DNA of 64,000 nucleotides, from contig NZ_LN651331.1 in the NCBI RefSeq assembly GCF_000826525.2, positions 124,001-188,000 of the forward strand, written 5' to 3'. The notes under the pieces were generated by a model. That model saw only the letters and a list, made by a program, of their open reading frames with translations. It was not told where the DNA came from and searched no databases. Both the position numbers and the translations under genes were made by a program. Below, piece by piece: positions 9,351 to 18,533 of this stretch. Numbering within the stretch: position 1 is the first letter of the stretch; each line of letters starts with the position of its first letter. Origin of the DNA: Mobilicoccus massiliensis (GTDB lineage: Bacteria; Actinomycetota; Actinomycetes; Actinomycetales; Dermatophilaceae).

Positions 9351-10136
9351 TCACGAGGCGGCCGTGGCGCCGCCGTGGTGTGCATCGCCGGGTGGCGGTG
9401 CGGGCGATTCGAGGGGCACGCCTCGGTGGGCCCGGTAGCGCCGCATCTGGACCCAGAGCCGACGGGCGAGGATGACCGCGCACGCCCAGGCGGTGCCGAT
9501 CAGGAGTCCGGCCATGACGTCGGTGAGCCAGTGCTGCCCCAGGTAGACGCGGCTCGCCGCCACGCACACCGGATCGAGCGCACACACCCCCACCGCGACC
9601 CAGCGCGCGAGCCACGGCCGCACCGTGATGAACACGAGGTATCCGACGAGAACGGCCAACACCGTGGCGTTGAGCGTGTGGCCGCTCGGGAACGACGGCG
9701 ACGTCTCGAACGGCGGGAGGGCGAACTGCCGGGGTGGACGCGCGCGGTCGGAGATGCGCTTTCCGACGACCGTGATGGTGAGCGACCCCAGCAGGCCGGT
9801 GACGAGCAGGACCGTCGGCGCCCAGTCGCGTCGTCGCCACGTGAACAGGGCGAGAGCGAGCACTCCGAGCAGCGGGGTGCCGGCACGCCCGGCCAGGTAG
9901 GTGAGTCCGACCGCGACGTCGGTCAGCCACGGCCGGCGTAGTGCGAGGACCGCGTCGAGAGTGGGCATGTCGAACGTCTCGATGCCGTTACCCGCGGCGA
10001 CGCCCTCGTAGGTCTCGTGTGCTCCGTAGGTCGAGGCACTCACCAACGTGAGCAACACGGCGACGACCACGAGGAAGGCCGCGTGGGGTGAGAGCCTCGC
10101 CTTGTTCGCGGCGTCGACGGCCCGGGGAATCGACAT
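9351..10136 (-). CDS. PAP2 family membrane phosphatase
   Basis: This 261-residue integral membrane protein has about six hydrophobic segments and the three PAP2 phosphatase motifs: KRISDRARPP (KX6RP), SFPSGHT (PSGH) and SRVYLGQHWLTD (SRX5HX3D). Family members dephosphorylate lipid phosphates such as undecaprenyl pyrophosphate or phosphatidic acid on the outer face of the membrane; the exact substrate is not determinable here. The ATG at 10136 is chosen over a GTG at 10166 because it directly precedes the N-terminal basic segment. Its C-terminus is a short Pro/His/Gly-rich tail. Confidence 0.9.
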   Translation of the reverse strand: MSIPRAVDAANKARLSPHAAFLVVVAVLLTLVSASTYGAHETYEGVAAGNGIETFDMPTLDAVLALRRPWLTDVAVGLTYLAGRAGTPLLGVLALALFTWRRRDWAPTVLLVTGLLGSLTITVVGKRISDRARPPRQFALPPFETSPSFPSGHTLNATVLAVLVGYLVFITVRPWLARWVAVGVCALDPVCVAASRVYLGQHWLTDVMAGLLIGTAWACAVILARRLWVQMRRYRAHRGVPLESPAPPPGDAHHGGATAAS

Positions 10137-10299
10137 GCCGACCAGTGTGATCCCACCTGCGGTCACTTCGCCGCCCGGCCTGGGGTCCGAGTGGGATCGC
10201 GAGGGCGATCCGAGCGTGATCCCAGCGCGATCCGAGCACGATCGCCGTGTTGTCGGAGGCCGCTGTTAGTCTCGTTCGCGAGGCCCGAGGTAGGGCCTC

Positions 10300-10475
10300 G
10301 TGGCCGGTGAATGCGCCGGTCAGCCACCTCTTCGAACGACATTGCGGAGGAAGCCGGTGCGATGCCGGCGCGGTCCCGCCACTGTGTCCTCGTGCGGTCG
10401 TCTCGAGCGCGCGGGGGAGTCAGGAACTCCGGTCGTCCGAAGCCACCCCGGGGCGAGGACCCCGAGAGAGGCCAC
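10300..10475 (+). ncRNA. Cobalamin riboswitch upstream of cobN
   Basis: The adenosylcobalamin-aptamer core is clear: GCCGGTGCGATGCCGGC at about 10353-10369, the B12-box segment GCGGTCCCGCCACTGTG at 10369-10385, and CAGGAACTCCGG at 10421-10432. A short P1 pairing is possible between GTGGCC (10300-10305) and GGCCAC (10470-10475). The 3' end runs directly into the GAGAGAGG Shine-Dalgarno region of cobN, so control is probably translational. Exact boundaries are approximate. Confidence 0.92.
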
Positions 10476-10481
10476 ATCCCC

Positions 10482-13400
10482 GTGTTCCTGCTGCTGTCGA
10501 CCTCCGACACCGATCTGCTGAGCGCGCGCGCCGCGAACGACCTTCATGCCGACGGCGGTGCGCCCGTGCCGTGGCGCCACGCCAACCCCGTCAGGCTCGA
10601 CCGCCTGCACCTCGCCCAGGGCGAGGAGAACGATGCCGCCTCACAGCGCGAGCACCTGGCCGCGCAGCTCGAGGAGTTGATGGAGGGCGTCGATCTCGTC
10701 GTCGTCCGGCTGCTCGGCGGGCGGCGTGCCTGGGAGGACGGACTCGCCCTGCTGCTCGCCGAGGGCCAGCCGCGGCCGGTGGTCGTTCTCACCGGCGAGC
10801 AGGCTCCCGACGCCGAGCTCATGACCGCCTCGACGGTGCCGGTCGGTGTCGCCACGCAGGCCCACGCCTATCTCGCTCACGGTGGGGCCGCGAACCTCGC
10901 CCAGCTCGGCGCGTTCCTCTCCGACACGGTGCTGCTCACCGGGCACGGGTTCGCGGCACCGCAGGCGACGCCGGCCTGGGGATCGCTGGGCTGCACGGGG
11001 GCGTGTCTCGCCACGGCCGCGGCCGATCGGCCGAACTGCGGGCAGGCCTCCTGCCGGGCGTGGACGACACAGGCCGAACACGGCGACGACCCTTCGAAGC
11101 CCACGATCGCCGTCCTCTTCTACCGGGCTCACCACATGAGCGGCAACGTCGCGTTCGTCCACACGCTGTGCGACGCGATCGAGAGCGCGGGCGGCGTGCC
11201 GATGCCGCTCTACGTCACCTCGTTGCGCGAGCCCGACGCCGACCTCATCGCGACCCTGCGGCGCGCCGACGCCGTCGTCACCACCGTCCTCGCCGCCGGC
11301 GGCACCGTGCCCTCGGCCGCGCAGGCGGGCGGTGACGAGGACGCCTGGGACGCCGGAGCTCTCGCCGCGCTCGACGTGCCGATCATCCAGGGTCTCGTCC
11401 TCGGATCCTCCCGCGAGGAATGGCTCGAGAGCGACGACGGCGTCACCCCGCTCGACTGCGCCACCCAGGTCGCGGTTCCGGAGTTCGACGGCCGCATCAT
11501 CTCGGTGCCGTTCAGCTTCAAGGAGATCGACTCCGACGGGCTGCCGCGGTATGTCCCCGATCCCGAACGTGCGTCGCGCGTCGCGGGTATCGCCGTCAGC
11601 TACGGCGCGCTGCGTCGTACCCCGCCGCAGGAGCGCAGGCTCGCGATCGTCCTGTCGGCCTACCCCACCAAACATGCGCGCATCGGCAACGCCGTCGGGC
11701 TCGACACCCCGGCCAGCGCCATGCGGCTGCTCCACCGTCTCGCCGACGCGGGTTACGACATCGGCCCACTCGCCGGCGAGGGTTCGCTGCCCGGTGTCGA
11801 GTCGGGCAACGGCGACGATCTTATCCACGCCCTCGTCGCGACCGGCGGTTACGACCAGGCGTGGCTCACCGAGCAGCAACTCGCGTCGAACCCCCTTCGG
11901 GTGCCCGCGGGTCTGTACGAGCAGTGGTACGCCCGGCTCGACCAGGGCCTGCGCGACCTCGTCGAGGAGGCCTGGGGTCCGGCGCCCGGCGAGCTGTACG
12001 TCGATGCGCACACCTCCGCCCGCCGCGGAGGCAACGACGAGAAATCCCTCATCATGGCCGGGGTGCGGGCGGGCAACGTCGTCGTCATGATCCAGCCGCC
12101 GCGCGGCTTCGGCGAGAACCCCATCGCCATCTATCACGACCCCGACATGGCTCCCAGCCACCATTACCTGGCGGCCTACCGTTGGCTCGAGGCCCCCGTG
12201 GACGAGGGCGGCTTCGGTGCCCACGCCGTCGTCCACCTCGGCAAACACGGCAACCTCGAGTGGCTGCCCGGCAAGTCCACGGCCATGGCCGCCACGTGCG
12301 GCCCCGACGCGGTGCTCGGCAATCTGCCGCTGATCTACCCGTTCCTCGTCAACGATCCCGGCGAGGGCACCCAGGCCAAACGCCGCGCCCACGCCACCCT
12401 CGTCGACCACCTCGTGCCCCCGATGACCCGCGCCGACTCCTACGGCGACATCGCGAAGCTCGAGCAGCTCCTCGACGAGTACGCCCAGGTCAGCGTCATG
12501 GATCCGGCCAAGGTGCCGGCGGTGCGTCAGCAGATCTGGACCCTCATCCAGGCCGCGCGACTCGATCACGACCTCGGGCTCACCGGCGAACGGGCTCTGG
12601 ACGACAAACTCGACGACACCGACTTCTTCGACGACTTCGTCCTCCACGTCGACGGCTGGTTGTGCGAGATCAAGGACGTGCAGATCCGCGGCGGTCTGCA
12701 CGTGCTCGGCGAGGCGCCGACCGGGGAGGCGCGGGTCAACCTCGTGCTCGCGATCCTCCAGGCCGCGCAGATCTGGGGCGGGGAGCACTCGCTTCCTGGC
12801 CTGCGCGAGGCCCTCGGCCTGAACGAGGGCAGCAGGGAACGACAGGCGACCGACGACGTCGAGGCCGCCGCCCGGGGGCTCGTCGAGGCGATGGAGGAGC
12901 GGGAGTGGGCGGTCGAGGCCGTCGACGAGATCGCCCCCCGGGCCCGTGAACTCGTCGCGGCCGGCGTGCGTGGTGCCGAGGGCGTCGGTGCTGGTCTCGA
13001 CCCCGAGAAGGTCGCCGCCATCCTGCGCTTCGCCGCCACCGAGGTCGTGCCGCGCCTCGATCGCACGACCGACGAGATCGACCAAGTGCTCCACGCGCTC
13101 GGCGGCGGCTTCGTCCCCCCGGGCCCGTCGGGATCGCCGCTGCGCGGCCTCATCAACGTGCTGCCCACCGGTCGCAACTTCTACTCGGTCGACCCACGGG
13201 CCATCCCGAGCCGCCTCGCGTGGGAGACGGGCCGGGCGTTGGCCGACTCCCTCGTCGAGCGGTACGTGGCCGACCACGGCGAGCCGCCGGCCAACGTCGG
13301 GCTGTCGCTGTGGGGCACCTCGGCGATGCGCACGGCGGGTGACGACATCGCCGAGGCCCTGGCGCTCATGGGCATCCGGCCGGTGTGGGACGACGCGTCC

Positions 13401-14423
13401 CGCCGCGTCAAGGATCTCGAGGTGATTCCGCTCGAGGAGCTCGGCCGCCCGCGGGTCGACGTCACTCTCCGCATCTCGGGCTTCTTCCGCGACGCGTTCC
13501 CCCACGCCACGGCTCTGCTCGACGACGCGGTCGCGCTCGCGGCCGCCCAGGAGGAGGGGGACTCCGACAACTACGTGCGCGCGCACGTGCAGGCCGACGT
13601 CGCCGCGGGGGTCGACGAGCGCTCCGCGCGTACCCGCGTGTTCGGCTCCAAGCCCGGCACGTACGGTGCCGGGTTGCTGCAGCTCATCGACTCGCGCGAC
13701 TGGCGCACCGACGCCGACCTGGCCGAGGTGTACAGCGTGTGGGGCGGCTACGCCTACGGGCGCGACCTCGACGGCGTCCCCGCGCGGGAGACGATGGAAC
13801 GCACGTACAAGCGCATCCGGGTCGCGGCCAAGAACGTCGACACCCGCGAGCACGACATCGCCGACTCCGACGACTACTTCCAGTACCACGGCGGCATGGT
13901 CGCGGCGGTGCGCTCGCTCACCGGCTCCGATCCCGAGGCGTACATCGGCGACTCGACGCGTCCCGAGCTCGTGGCGACCCGCACGTTGCTGGAGGAGACC
14001 TCGCGCGTCTTCCGGGCCCGGGTCGTCAACCCCAAGTGGATGGCCGCGATGCGCGAGCACGGCTACAAGGGCGCGTTCGAGATGGCGGCGACCGTCGACT
14101 ACCTCTTCGGTTACGACGCGACCACCGGCGTCGTCGACGACTGGATGTACGACAAGCTCACCCGCGAGTACGTGCTCGATCCGGTCAACCGCGCGTTCCT
14201 CGAGACCTCCAACCCCTGGGCCCTGCACGGCATGGCCGAGCGGCTGCTCGAGGCCGTCGACCGCAAGATGTGGGCCGAACCCGACCCCGAGGTCCTCGCC
14301 GAGCTGCGCCAGGCCTACCTCGACTCCGAGGGTGATCTGGAAGGCGCCGACGAGGACGAGGAGGAGTCCGGTGCCGCCACCTCGGACGTCCGGGGCGCGG
14401 CGCGGGGGCGGAGGCGCCGATGA
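10482..14423 (+). CDS. cobN: CobN, cobaltochelatase large subunit
   Basis: CobN binds hydrogenobyrinic acid a,c-diamide and inserts cobalt with an ATPase partner in the aerobic pathway. The 1313-residue product has the full CobN/ChlH-like body, including VFYRAHHMSGN-type (LFYRAHHMSGN), VVHLGKHGNLEWLPGK and YGRDLDG. The GTG at 10482 is chosen because it follows AGAGAGG (10465-10471) at the end of the riboswitch; the longer open frame to 10311 would translate the riboswitch itself. The C-terminal 40 residues are acidic and then basic. The stop overlaps the start of the chelatase gene (ATGA), indicating coupled synthesis of the two subunits. Confidence 0.96.
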   Translation: MFLLLSTSDTDLLSARAANDLHADGGAPVPWRHANPVRLDRLHLAQGEENDAASQREHLAAQLEELMEGVDLVVVRLLGGRRAWEDGLALLLAEGQPRPVVVLTGEQAPDAELMTASTVPVGVATQAHAYLAHGGAANLAQLGAFLSDTVLLTGHGFAAPQATPAWGSLGCTGACLATAAADRPNCGQASCRAWTTQAEHGDDPSKPTIAVLFYRAHHMSGNVAFVHTLCDAIESAGGVPMPLYVTSLREPDADLIATLRRADAVVTTVLAAGGTVPSAAQAGGDEDAWDAGALAALDVPIIQGLVLGSSREEWLESDDGVTPLDCATQVAVPEFDGRIISVPFSFKEIDSDGLPRYVPDPERASRVAGIAVSYGALRRTPPQERRLAIVLSAYPTKHARIGNAVGLDTPASAMRLLHRLADAGYDIGPLAGEGSLPGVESGNGDDLIHALVATGGYDQAWLTEQQLASNPLRVPAGLYEQWYARLDQGLRDLVEEAWGPAPGELYVDAHTSARRGGNDEKSLIMAGVRAGNVVVMIQPPRGFGENPIAIYHDPDMAPSHHYLAAYRWLEAPVDEGGFGAHAVVHLGKHGNLEWLPGKSTAMAATCGPDAVLGNLPLIYPFLVNDPGEGTQAKRRAHATLVDHLVPPMTRADSYGDIAKLEQLLDEYAQVSVMDPAKVPAVRQQIWTLIQAARLDHDLGLTGERALDDKLDDTDFFDDFVLHVDGWLCEIKDVQIRGGLHVLGEAPTGEARVNLVLAILQAAQIWGGEHSLPGLREALGLNEGSRERQATDDVEAAARGLVEAMEEREWAVEAVDEIAPRARELVAAGVRGAEGVGAGLDPEKVAAILRFAATEVVPRLDRTTDEIDQVLHALGGGFVPPGPSGSPLRGLINVLPTGRNFYSVDPRAIPSRLAWETGRALADSLVERYVADHGEPPANVGLSLWGTSAMRTAGDDIAEALALMGIRPVWDDASRRVKDLEVIPLEELGRPRVDVTLRISGFFRDAFPHATALLDDAVALAAAQEEGDSDNYVRAHVQADVAAGVDERSARTRVFGSKPGTYGAGLLQLIDSRDWRTDADLAEVYSVWGGYAYGRDLDGVPARETMERTYKRIRVAAKNVDTREHDIADSDDYFQYHGGMVAAVRSLTGSDPEAYIGDSTRPELVATRTLLEETSRVFRARVVNPKWMAAMREHGYKGAFEMAATVDYLFGYDATTGVVDDWMYDKLTREYVLDPVNRAFLETSNPWALHGMAERLLEAVDRKMWAEPDPEVLAELRQAYLDSEGDLEGADEDEEESGAATSDVRGAARGRRRR

Positions 14424-16615
14424 GCGAGAATCGCGCGCCGGACGCGTCCACCTCGACGGGCGACCCGGGGTCGAAGACCACCGGTTCGTCGACGTTTCCG
14501 TTCTCGGCGGTCGTCGGCATGGACGACATGGGCCTCGCGCTGTGCCTGGCGGCGGTCTCGCCGGGGATCGGCGGAGTGCTCGTGCGCGGTGAGAAGGGCA
14601 CGGCCAAGTCGACGATGGTGCGGGCCCTCGCGGCCGTGTTGCCGCCGGTCGAGGTCATCGGCGGATGCCGGTTCGCGTGTGACCCACGCCGGCCCGATCC
14701 GGCGTGTCCCGACCTCGCTCGGCACTCCTCGGTCGACGCGCTGACCCGGCCCGTGCGGCTGGTCGAGCTGCCGGTCGGGGCGAGCGAGGACCGCGTCGTC
14801 GGCTCGCTGCACCTCGACGAGCTGCTCTCACGGTCGAAGGTCGAGTTCGAGCCCGGCCTGCTGGCCCAGGCGCACCGCGGCATCCTCTACGTCGACGAGG
14901 TCAACCTCCTGCCCGACCACCTCGTCGACACCCTCCTGGATTCCGCGGCGATGGGACGTGCCCGGGTCGAGCGTGAGGGTGTGTCGGTCTCGCACGCGGC
15001 GCAGTTCGTGCTCGTCGGCACGATGAACCCCGAGGAGGGCGAGCTGCGCCCGCAGTTGCTCGACCGGTTCGGGCTCGCGGTCGACGTCGCGGCGAGCCGG
15101 GAGGTCGACGTGCGCGTCGAGGTCGTCCGCCGCCGGATGGCGTTCGAGGCCGACCCGGCGGGGTTCGTCGCGGGGTACGCCGGCGAGCAACGCGAACTCG
15201 CCGACCGCATCGCCCGCGCCGAACACCTCCTGCCGCAGGTCGTGCTCACCGATGCGGCCGTGCGCCAGATCTCCACGATCTGTGCGGAGTTCGACGTCGA
15301 CGGCATGCGCGGCGACCTCGTCACCGCACGCACGGCGTGCGCCCACGCGGCCTGGTGCGGACGCACGGAGGTGACCGGCGAGGACGTGCGGGTCGCGGCC
15401 CGGCTCGCCCCGCCGCACCGGCGCCGTCGGTCTCCGTTCGACGACCACAGCGGCGACGACCTCGAGGACATCCTCGACGAGACCCTCGGCGAGGAACCGC
15501 CGGAGCCGCCGGACGACGACCCGGCCGGCCCCGACGACGACCCGCCGGGCGGCGGGCCCGACGACGGCGCCGGGGATGGCTCCGATGACGGTGACGACGA
15601 CGGCGGCGATGGCAACCGCGGCGCCCCGCCGGAGCCGACCGAACCCCCCGAACCACAGGAGACGCCCGAGCCCCAGCACTCGAGCGACGCGGGGGAGACC
15701 GGGACGAGCGAGGCCGAGGAGGCCCAGAGCCCGCCGCGGCCGAACTCCGCCGGCTCACGAGGAACCCAGGGGACTCGACCCGACCGCCCGTATCGCACTC
15801 GCCTGTTCGCGCTCCCGCACGCCGGGGCGGGGGTGGCAGGGCGTCGGTCCTCCGCCGAAGTCGCGACGGGCCGTCACGTGCGGGCCGTGCGTCCGGAAGA
15901 TCCGCGTGGCCGCGGGCTCGCGCTCACCTCGACGATCGTCGCGGCGGCGTCGCGTCTGGACGGTGACTCCGCGCGGAAAGCGCGGCCGTCTCGGTGCGAG
16001 GTGGAGGTCGGGCCGGGGGATCTGCGGCGCAGCGTGCGTCGCGGCAAGGAGGGCAACCTCGTCGTCTTCGCCGTCGACACCTCAGGGTCGATGGGCGCGG
16101 CCGAACGCATCCGTCAGGTGAAGACCGCGTGCGTCTCTCTGCTGCTCGACGCCTATCAGCGGCGTGACAAGGTCGCGGTCGTCACGTTCTCGGGGCGGGA
16201 GGCCCGCGTCGTGCTGCCGCCGACGAGCAGCGTCGATCTCGCCGAGCGTCTGCTCGCCGAGGTGCCGACGGGCGGACGCACACCGCTCGCCGAGGGCCTG
16301 ACCAGCGCGTACGAGGTCCTCCGCCGCGAACGCGTCCGCGATCCCCATCGCCGTGCCCTGCTCGTCGTCCTCACCGACGGACGCGCGAGCGCAGGCGGAC
16401 GCACCGCGCTGCCCCGTGCCCACCGGGTCGCCGACGGCATCGGTGCCGACGCGGCCCGCACCGGCCAGTTCGGCACCGTCGTCGTCGACTGCGAATCGGC
16501 CCGCGCGGGTTTCCGACTCGGCCTGGCGCGCGACCTCGCAGGCCGTCTCGGCGCCGAGTACGTCGACCTCGCCGAGTTGGGTGGGTCCCTGGTGGGACAC
16601 GCACGCCCCGCCTGA
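14420..16615 (+). CDS. ChlI/ChlD-type ATPase subunit, putative cobaltochelatase partner
   Basis: This 731-residue protein fuses a BchI/ChlI-like AAA+ ATPase to a BchD-like von Willebrand A domain. The Walker A motif is GEKGTAKST (residues 57-65), Walker B is ILYVDEVNLL (154-163), and three Cys lie in the CRFACDPRRPDPAC insert. Residues about 355-445 form an Asp/Glu/Pro-rich linker, and the C-terminal VWA domain has the MIDAS motif DTSGSMG (about 552-558). The ATGA overlap with cobN and the shared riboswitch make it the likely ATPase of the cobalt chelatase. A magnesium chelatase role is unlikely because no bacteriochlorophyll genes are seen. Confidence 0.9.
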   Translation: MSENRAPDASTSTGDPGSKTTGSSTFPFSAVVGMDDMGLALCLAAVSPGIGGVLVRGEKGTAKSTMVRALAAVLPPVEVIGGCRFACDPRRPDPACPDLARHSSVDALTRPVRLVELPVGASEDRVVGSLHLDELLSRSKVEFEPGLLAQAHRGILYVDEVNLLPDHLVDTLLDSAAMGRARVEREGVSVSHAAQFVLVGTMNPEEGELRPQLLDRFGLAVDVAASREVDVRVEVVRRRMAFEADPAGFVAGYAGEQRELADRIARAEHLLPQVVLTDAAVRQISTICAEFDVDGMRGDLVTARTACAHAAWCGRTEVTGEDVRVAARLAPPHRRRRSPFDDHSGDDLEDILDETLGEEPPEPPDDDPAGPDDDPPGGGPDDGAGDGSDDGDDDGGDGNRGAPPEPTEPPEPQETPEPQHSSDAGETGTSEAEEAQSPPRPNSAGSRGTQGTRPDRPYRTRLFALPHAGAGVAGRRSSAEVATGRHVRAVRPEDPRGRGLALTSTIVAAASRLDGDSARKARPSRCEVEVGPGDLRRSVRRGKEGNLVVFAVDTSGSMGAAERIRQVKTACVSLLLDAYQRRDKVAVVTFSGREARVVLPPTSSVDLAERLLAEVPTGGRTPLAEGLTSAYEVLRRERVRDPHRRALLVVLTDGRASAGGRTALPRAHRVADGIGADAARTGQFGTVVVDCESARAGFRLGLARDLAGRLGAEYVDLAELGGSLVGHARPA

Positions 16616-16665
16616 GCACACGAGGCCGCCGCTGGCCTTCCGAACCGCTGGTGGACGATGGGGCC

Positions 16666-17592
16666 GTGACTGCGCTCGACACCCTTCCCGATGGAGTTCT
16701 GCTGTCCGACGGTGGACTGGCCACGCAACTCGAGGCCGTGGGGCACGACCTGTCCGATCACCTCTGGTCGGCGCGTCTCCTGCGGGACGACCCGGCGGCG
16801 ATCATCGAGGCCCACCTGGCGTTCCTGCGGGCCGGGGCGCAGATCGTGACGACGGCGAGCTATCAGGCGTCCTTCGAGGGCTTCGCGGAGGCGGGCATCG
16901 ACGGCTCCGAGGCCGAGCGGCTCATGCGGCTGTCGGTGACTCTCGCCCGGGACGCCGTCGACCGCCACGCGAGCGAGACCGGGCGGACGGCGTGGGTCGC
17001 CGCCTCGATCGGCCCGTACGGCGCCGCGCTCGCCGACGGGTCGGAGTACCGCGGGCGCTACGGCCTCACCGTGACCGAACTGCGGCGATGGCACGAGCGC
17101 CGCCTCGCCGTCCTCGCCGACACACTCGGCCCGACCGGCGCCGATCTCCTCGCGATCGAGACGATCCCCGACGTCGACGAGGCGGCCGCACTTGTCGAGC
17201 TTCTCCGCGGAAGTGGGCATCCCGCGTGGCTCAGCTACACCGTCGAGGGGACGGCCACGCGCGCGGGCCAGACTCTCCACGAGGCCTTCTCCCTCGCCCG
17301 CGGCATCGACGAGATCGTCGCCGTCGGTGTCAACTGCTGCGACCCCGCGGACGTCCTCGACGCGGTCGCCGCTGCCCACGGCGCGACCCGAGGGGCGGTC
17401 GTCGTCTACCCCAACAGCGGCGAGGGATGGGACGCCACGGCTCGCCGCTGGACGGGACCCGGACGTTCGCTCACCGACCTCGCCGAGGACTGGGTCGACG
17501 CCGGCGCCCGCATCGTCGGCGGCTGCTGCCGGGTCTCACCCGACCAGATCACCGCCCTCCACGGCCGGCTCCGCCCCGGTCGGCGCGGGTAG
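16666..17592 (+). CDS. mmuM: Homocysteine S-methyltransferase
   Basis: This 308-residue enzyme transfers a methyl group from S-methylmethionine or SAM to homocysteine, giving methionine without using cobalamin. The zinc-binding Cys residues appear as VNCCDP and the C-terminal GGCCRVSP; the N-terminal LLSDGGLATQLE is the family start. A GTG at 16666 is preferred; another GTG at 16651 is possible. The gene starts 50 bp after the chelatase stop and could share its transcript, which would place a B12-independent methionine enzyme under a B12 riboswitch. Confidence 0.9.
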   Translation: MTALDTLPDGVLLSDGGLATQLEAVGHDLSDHLWSARLLRDDPAAIIEAHLAFLRAGAQIVTTASYQASFEGFAEAGIDGSEAERLMRLSVTLARDAVDRHASETGRTAWVAASIGPYGAALADGSEYRGRYGLTVTELRRWHERRLAVLADTLGPTGADLLAIETIPDVDEAAALVELLRGSGHPAWLSYTVEGTATRAGQTLHEAFSLARGIDEIVAVGVNCCDPADVLDAVAAAHGATRGAVVVYPNSGEGWDATARRWTGPGRSLTDLAEDWVDAGARIVGGCCRVSPDQITALHGRLRPGRRG

Positions 17593-17698
17593 AACCGCCT
17601 GTTCGAGCGTGTGTGTGGGGGTGTGCGCTCTGTCGGCGTGGGTGGAAGCGCCGGCTCGGGCGGTCGGACAGGCGGTTCGCTCGCTCAACCGTGGATGA

Positions 17699-17745
17699 AA
17701 GTGCCTGTTCGAGCACTCGGGCGGGTCGGAAGTGCCTGTTCGAGC
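17699..17745. repeat. Two 16-bp direct repeats 31 bp apart upstream of cobO
   Basis: The sequence AAGTGCCTGTTCGAGC occurs at 17699-17714 and 17730-17745 with identical bases. A shorter copy, CCTGTTCGAGC, lies at 17598-17608. The second repeat covers the expected -35 position for a -10-like TAGCGT at 17761-17766. The 31-bp spacing is about three helical turns, consistent with a protein-binding site, though this is inference. Confidence 0.6.
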
Positions 17746-17802
17746 GGTCGTGGCAGGCGGTAGCGTCGGGCGGAGCCACCCGAACGAGACGAAGGAGCCT
17801 CC

Positions 17803-18426
17803 ATGCCCCAGGGTCAGCCGGCGGTCGTGCCGGACGACGGACTCACCACTCGCCAGCGCCGCAACCGCGCGATCCTCGCCGTGCACACCGGCGTGGGCAA
17901 GGGCAAGTCGACGGCCGCGTTCGGGCTCGCCCTGCGCGGCTGGAACCAGGGCTGGGACATCGGGGTGTTCCAGTTCGTCAAGTCGGCGAAGTGGAAGGTC
18001 GGCGAGGAGGAGGTCCTGCGCAGGCTCGGCCGCCTGCACGACGAGACCGGCGAGGGTGGCCCGGTGGAGTGGCACAAGATGGGGTCGGGATGGAGTTGGA
18101 CCCGCTCCAGCCAGGGCGAGGACACCGAGGAGCGCCACGCCGCCGACGCGCGTGAGGGGTGGGAGGAGATCAAGCGCCGCCTCGCCGAGGAGCGCCACGA
18201 CCTCTACGTGCTCGACGAGTTCGCCTACCCGATGAAATGGGGCTGGGTCGACGTCGACGACGTCGTCGAGACCCTCGCCTCGCGCCCGGGGCGCCAGCAC
18301 GTCGTCATCACCGGCCGCGACGCCGACCCCAGGCTCGTCGAGGCCGCCGACCTCGTCACCGAGATGACGAAGATCAAGCACCCCATGGACGCCGGACAGA
18401 AGGGCCAACGCGGCATCGAGTGGTGA
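17803..18426 (+). CDS. cobO: CobO, cob(I)yrinic acid a,c-diamide adenosyltransferase
   Basis: This 207-residue CobO/BtuR-type enzyme adds the adenosyl ligand to cobalt. The P-loop is HTGVGKGKSTAAFG near residue 30, and the family block FQFVKSAKWKVGEEE and the late VLDEFAYPMKWGW are present. The ATG follows AAGGAG with good spacing. The 210-bp upstream region contains no riboswitch core but does contain the direct repeats described separately, so cobO appears to be regulated differently from cobN and cobB. It converges on the thermonuclease gene across a large hairpin. Confidence 0.95.
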   Translation: MPQGQPAVVPDDGLTTRQRRNRAILAVHTGVGKGKSTAAFGLALRGWNQGWDIGVFQFVKSAKWKVGEEEVLRRLGRLHDETGEGGPVEWHKMGSGWSWTRSSQGEDTEERHAADAREGWEEIKRRLAEERHDLYVLDEFAYPMKWGWVDVDDVVETLASRPGRQHVVITGRDADPRLVEAADLVTEMTKIKHPMDAGQKGQRGIEW

Positions 18427-18445
18427 GCGCTGAGCGCGCGCCGCG

Positions 18446-18527
18446 CCGAGACAGCCGCCGTTTCCGGCCCCAGGTATCCGAGTTCCTTCCGCGGTGTCAG
18501 AAGGGCCGGAAACGGCGGCTGTCTCGG
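18446..18527. terminator. 25-bp perfect inverted repeat between convergent cobO and nuclease genes
   Basis: The arms at 18446-18470 and 18503-18527 are exact reverse complements (25 bp), separated by a 32-nt loop. The location between two convergent stop codons (18426 and 18534) fits a bidirectional terminator. The long loop and the absence of a T tract are unusual for an intrinsic terminator, so a mobile repeat unit is an alternative. Confidence 0.6.
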
Positions 18528-18533
18528 CGGGGG

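Noticed and set aside
10311..10481. An upstream in-frame extension of cobN
   Set aside because: It would translate the cobalamin riboswitch; the GTG at 10482 has the ribosome-binding site.
10641..14228. A 1195-codon open frame on the minus strand opposite cobN
   Set aside because: It is a mirror frame caused by high third-position GC in cobN. Its translation is low in hydrophobic structure, Arg/Gly/Asp-rich, and has no domain, while cobN on the other strand is unambiguous.
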